Source: Flammeovirga pacifica
Lineage (GTDB): Bacteria > Bacteroidota > Bacteroidia > Cytophagales > Flammeovirgaceae
Length of the DNA: 64,000 nucleotides
Assembly (NCBI RefSeq): GCF_000807855.2
Contig: NZ_JRYR02000001.1
Location: 1,028,565-1,092,564, forward strand
Direction of reading: 5' to 3'
The notes under the pieces were generated by a model, which was given only the letters and a program-made list of their open reading frames with translations, ran no database searches and had not been told where the DNA came from. Shown one piece after another: positions 62,717 through 64,000 of this stretch (the stretch's first letter is position 1; each line of letters opens with the position of its first letter). A program made the position numbers and the translations under genes.

Positions 62717-64000
62717 ATGCTGTAAATCCTATTACCATTACATCATCTACTTGTTCTTCATCACCTTTCCAAGCTTGGAATTGGGTAGATAGAAACTGTT
62801 TTTGATCTTTAACAGGTAATTGATAACATGCTTCCAATATTTTCCTAAAGTTAGGGCTCTTCAATTTTTTACCTTTAGGGCCTCCAAATTGATCTGCATA
62901 ACCATCAGAATAAAGATAAAACATCTTAGATTTATCAAAATCATGTATGTGTGTTGTCACTTGAGAAAAAGAATAAACACCTCCCACACCTCTTTGTGCA
63001 CTCTTGACAATTTGATGCCCTTCTGCATCCACAATAGTCATACTCATACCTGCTCCGGAGAATTTAATGATATTCTTTTTTGTATCAATAAGACAAATGG
63101 CAATTTCCATCCCATCTGTATTCCCAGACTTTTTCTGTCTAAGCATACTTGACAACCTTGCATGAAGTTCTTCTAATATCTCAGATGGCTCAAATATTTT
63201 CTGAGAATCTACGATATATTCTAATGCAGTCTCTCCAACCATACTCATAAATCCGCCAGGTACTCCATGTCCGGTACAATCGGCTGCAATTAATATCCCT
63301 TGGTTTAAAGAAACTTGTTTGAACCAGTAAAAATCTCCTGATACGATATCCCTGGGGTTAAATAACACAAAAGAGTTAGGTATTAATTGTTTTACATAAG
63401 ACCAATTAGGCAGAATTGCACTTTGAATCCCTTTAGCGTAATTGATTGAATCCATCATATCTTGAGATTTCTCTTTTAATAGAGTATTTATTCTATTTAT
63501 CTCAATGGATTGCATTTCTAACTCACTCTTTTGATGTTTTAATTTACTATTTACTACTTTTTTATTTTTGTTTTCTACAAATAAGAAATAGACAAATAGT
63601 GCTAAAGTAAAGATGAGGATAATAGCGAATATCAAGATAATAGTTTGACGTTCTAAAATGATTTCATTTATCTCTTTATCTTTCTTAAGTATTTCGTTCT
63701 CTTTTGTTCTTTGTTCAACGAGGTATCGTACATTCATTTCAGCTAATTTCATTCTCACCTCTTCGTTGAAAACAGAGTCTTTATATAATTCGATTTGATC
63801 GTCGTATTCTAATGCTTTTCTGAAACGTCCTCTAAGCCTTTCAATATTTTTCAACTCTATAAAAGCATTTAAAGCCATATGTTTTAAACCTGAGTTCACA
63901 CAAATAGCAGCCGCTTTTTTTCCATAAAAATTGGCTTTCTCAAAATTTCCTTTTTCTCTATGAATTACAGCAATATCTGTAAGTGTAGATACCATATTAT
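62715..64000 (-). CDS. TPR-membrane-PP2C (SpoIIE) phosphatase, partial at window edge
   Basis: At least 427 aa; the frame stays open to the window end, so the N-terminus is missing. TPR-like helices (about 1-90, IHREKGNFEKANFYGKKAA, RLRGRFRKALEYDDQIELY), a membrane helix (about 117-141), a coiled coil (about 142-185) and a SpoIIE/PP2C domain (about 195-426) with SGDFYWF, AADCTGHGVPGGFMSMVG and VDDVMVIGF. It is the same phosphatase type as the one at 14796, with a different sensory part. A SiaA-type role is inferred. Its right-hand flank is not in the window. Confidence 0.85.
   Translation of the reverse strand, partial: NMVSTLTDIAVIHREKGNFEKANFYGKKAAAICVNSGLKHMALNAFIELKNIERLRGRFRKALEYDDQIELYKDSVFNEEVRMKLAEMNVRYLVEQRTKENEILKKDKEINEIILERQTIILIFAIILIFTLALFVYFLFVENKNKKVVNSKLKHQKSELEMQSIEINRINTLLKEKSQDMMDSINYAKGIQSAILPNWSYVKQLIPNSFVLFNPRDIVSGDFYWFKQVSLNQGILIAADCTGHGVPGGFMSMVGETALEYIVDSQKIFEPSEILEELHARLSSMLRQKKSGNTDGMEIAICLIDTKKNIIKFSGAGMSMTIVDAEGHQIVKSAQRGVGGVYSFSQVTTHIHDFDKSKMFYLYSDGYADQFGGPKGKKLKSPNFRKILEACYQLPVKDQKQFLSTQFQAWKGDEEQVDDVMVIGFTA

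Noticed and set aside
1-64000. tRNA, rRNA, CRISPR array, insertion sequence or T9SS sorting signals
   Set aside because: I looked for cloverleaf TTC arms, repeat-spacer patterns, transposase motifs and C-terminal sorting domains, and saw none; a tRNA scan would confirm.

Overview
The window looks like a chromosomal segment from an AT-rich Bacteroidota bacterium, most probably a marine member of the Cytophagales (Flammeovirga-like). Pointers are the low GC content, promoters that fit the Bacteroidota -7 element TAnnTTTG (several examples below), a fused E1 alpha/beta 2-oxoacid dehydrogenase, a DtxR-FeoA fusion, a DUF4834 protein, many Gram-negative-style lipoproteins and GH92/GH20 exoglycosidases. 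The genus is an inference. I saw no rRNA, tRNA, CRISPR array, insertion sequence or prophage.

Layout. 1-4.3 kb: secreted M1 peptidase, YkvA-like protein, DUF4136 lipoprotein and a small beta-barrel protein. 4.3-7.6 kb: a ferrous-iron operon (DtxR-FeoA regulator, FeoB GTPase and FeoB channel encoded separately) behind a DtxR/MntR-like palindrome. 7.6-16.4 kb: NAD synthetase, a membrane-anchored HIRAN protein, a YceI-like lipoprotein, two tandem DUF4184 membrane proteins (one frameshifted), miaA, and a membrane SpoIIE/PP2C phosphatase. 16.4-20.6 kb: MltF-like lytic transglycosylase and the fused E1. 20.7-25.1 kb (minus): a candidate 74-nt small RNA and a five-gene run menA, TPR gene, xseA, xseB, FtsX/LolE-type permease. 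25.2-36.4 kb: sirtuin, SiaC-like protein, FKBP isomerase, PspC protein, a long coiled-coil protein, a LEA-type lipoprotein, and a transporter-HEAT-cNMP fusion.

36.5-45.1 kb (minus) is an N-glycan breakdown operon: glycosylasparaginase, GH92 mannosidase, GH20 hexosaminidase, second GH92. Four tandem 10-bp repeats lie where its -33 region should be. 45.3-51.5 kb: carboxyltransferase subunit, rpsF-rpsR-rplI with a leader hairpin, a CobW GTPase, a CBS-less IMPDH/GMPR, and mreB. 51.8-54.2 kb: an acidic four-repeat protein next to SiaC/SiaB homologues. 54.3-61.4 kb: CvfB-like and TruC-like proteins, DUF4834, then a minus-strand run of DUF2061, an exported WD40-caspase protein, Maf and DUF445. 61.6-64 kb: an unknown basic protein, an AP2 protein with a decayed HNH module, and a TPR-PP2C phosphatase cut by the window edge.

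How parts fit together: the two PP2C phosphatases, one SiaB-type kinase and two SiaC-type substrates make up a SiaABC-like partner-switch set spread over the window. The glycosidase operon would strip mannose and GlcNAc from Asn-linked glycans and cleave the final GlcNAc-Asn bond. The least explained items are the small RNA, the 10-bp operator array, the four-repeat protein, the membrane HIRAN protein, the WD40-caspase and the transporter-HEAT-cNMP fusion.
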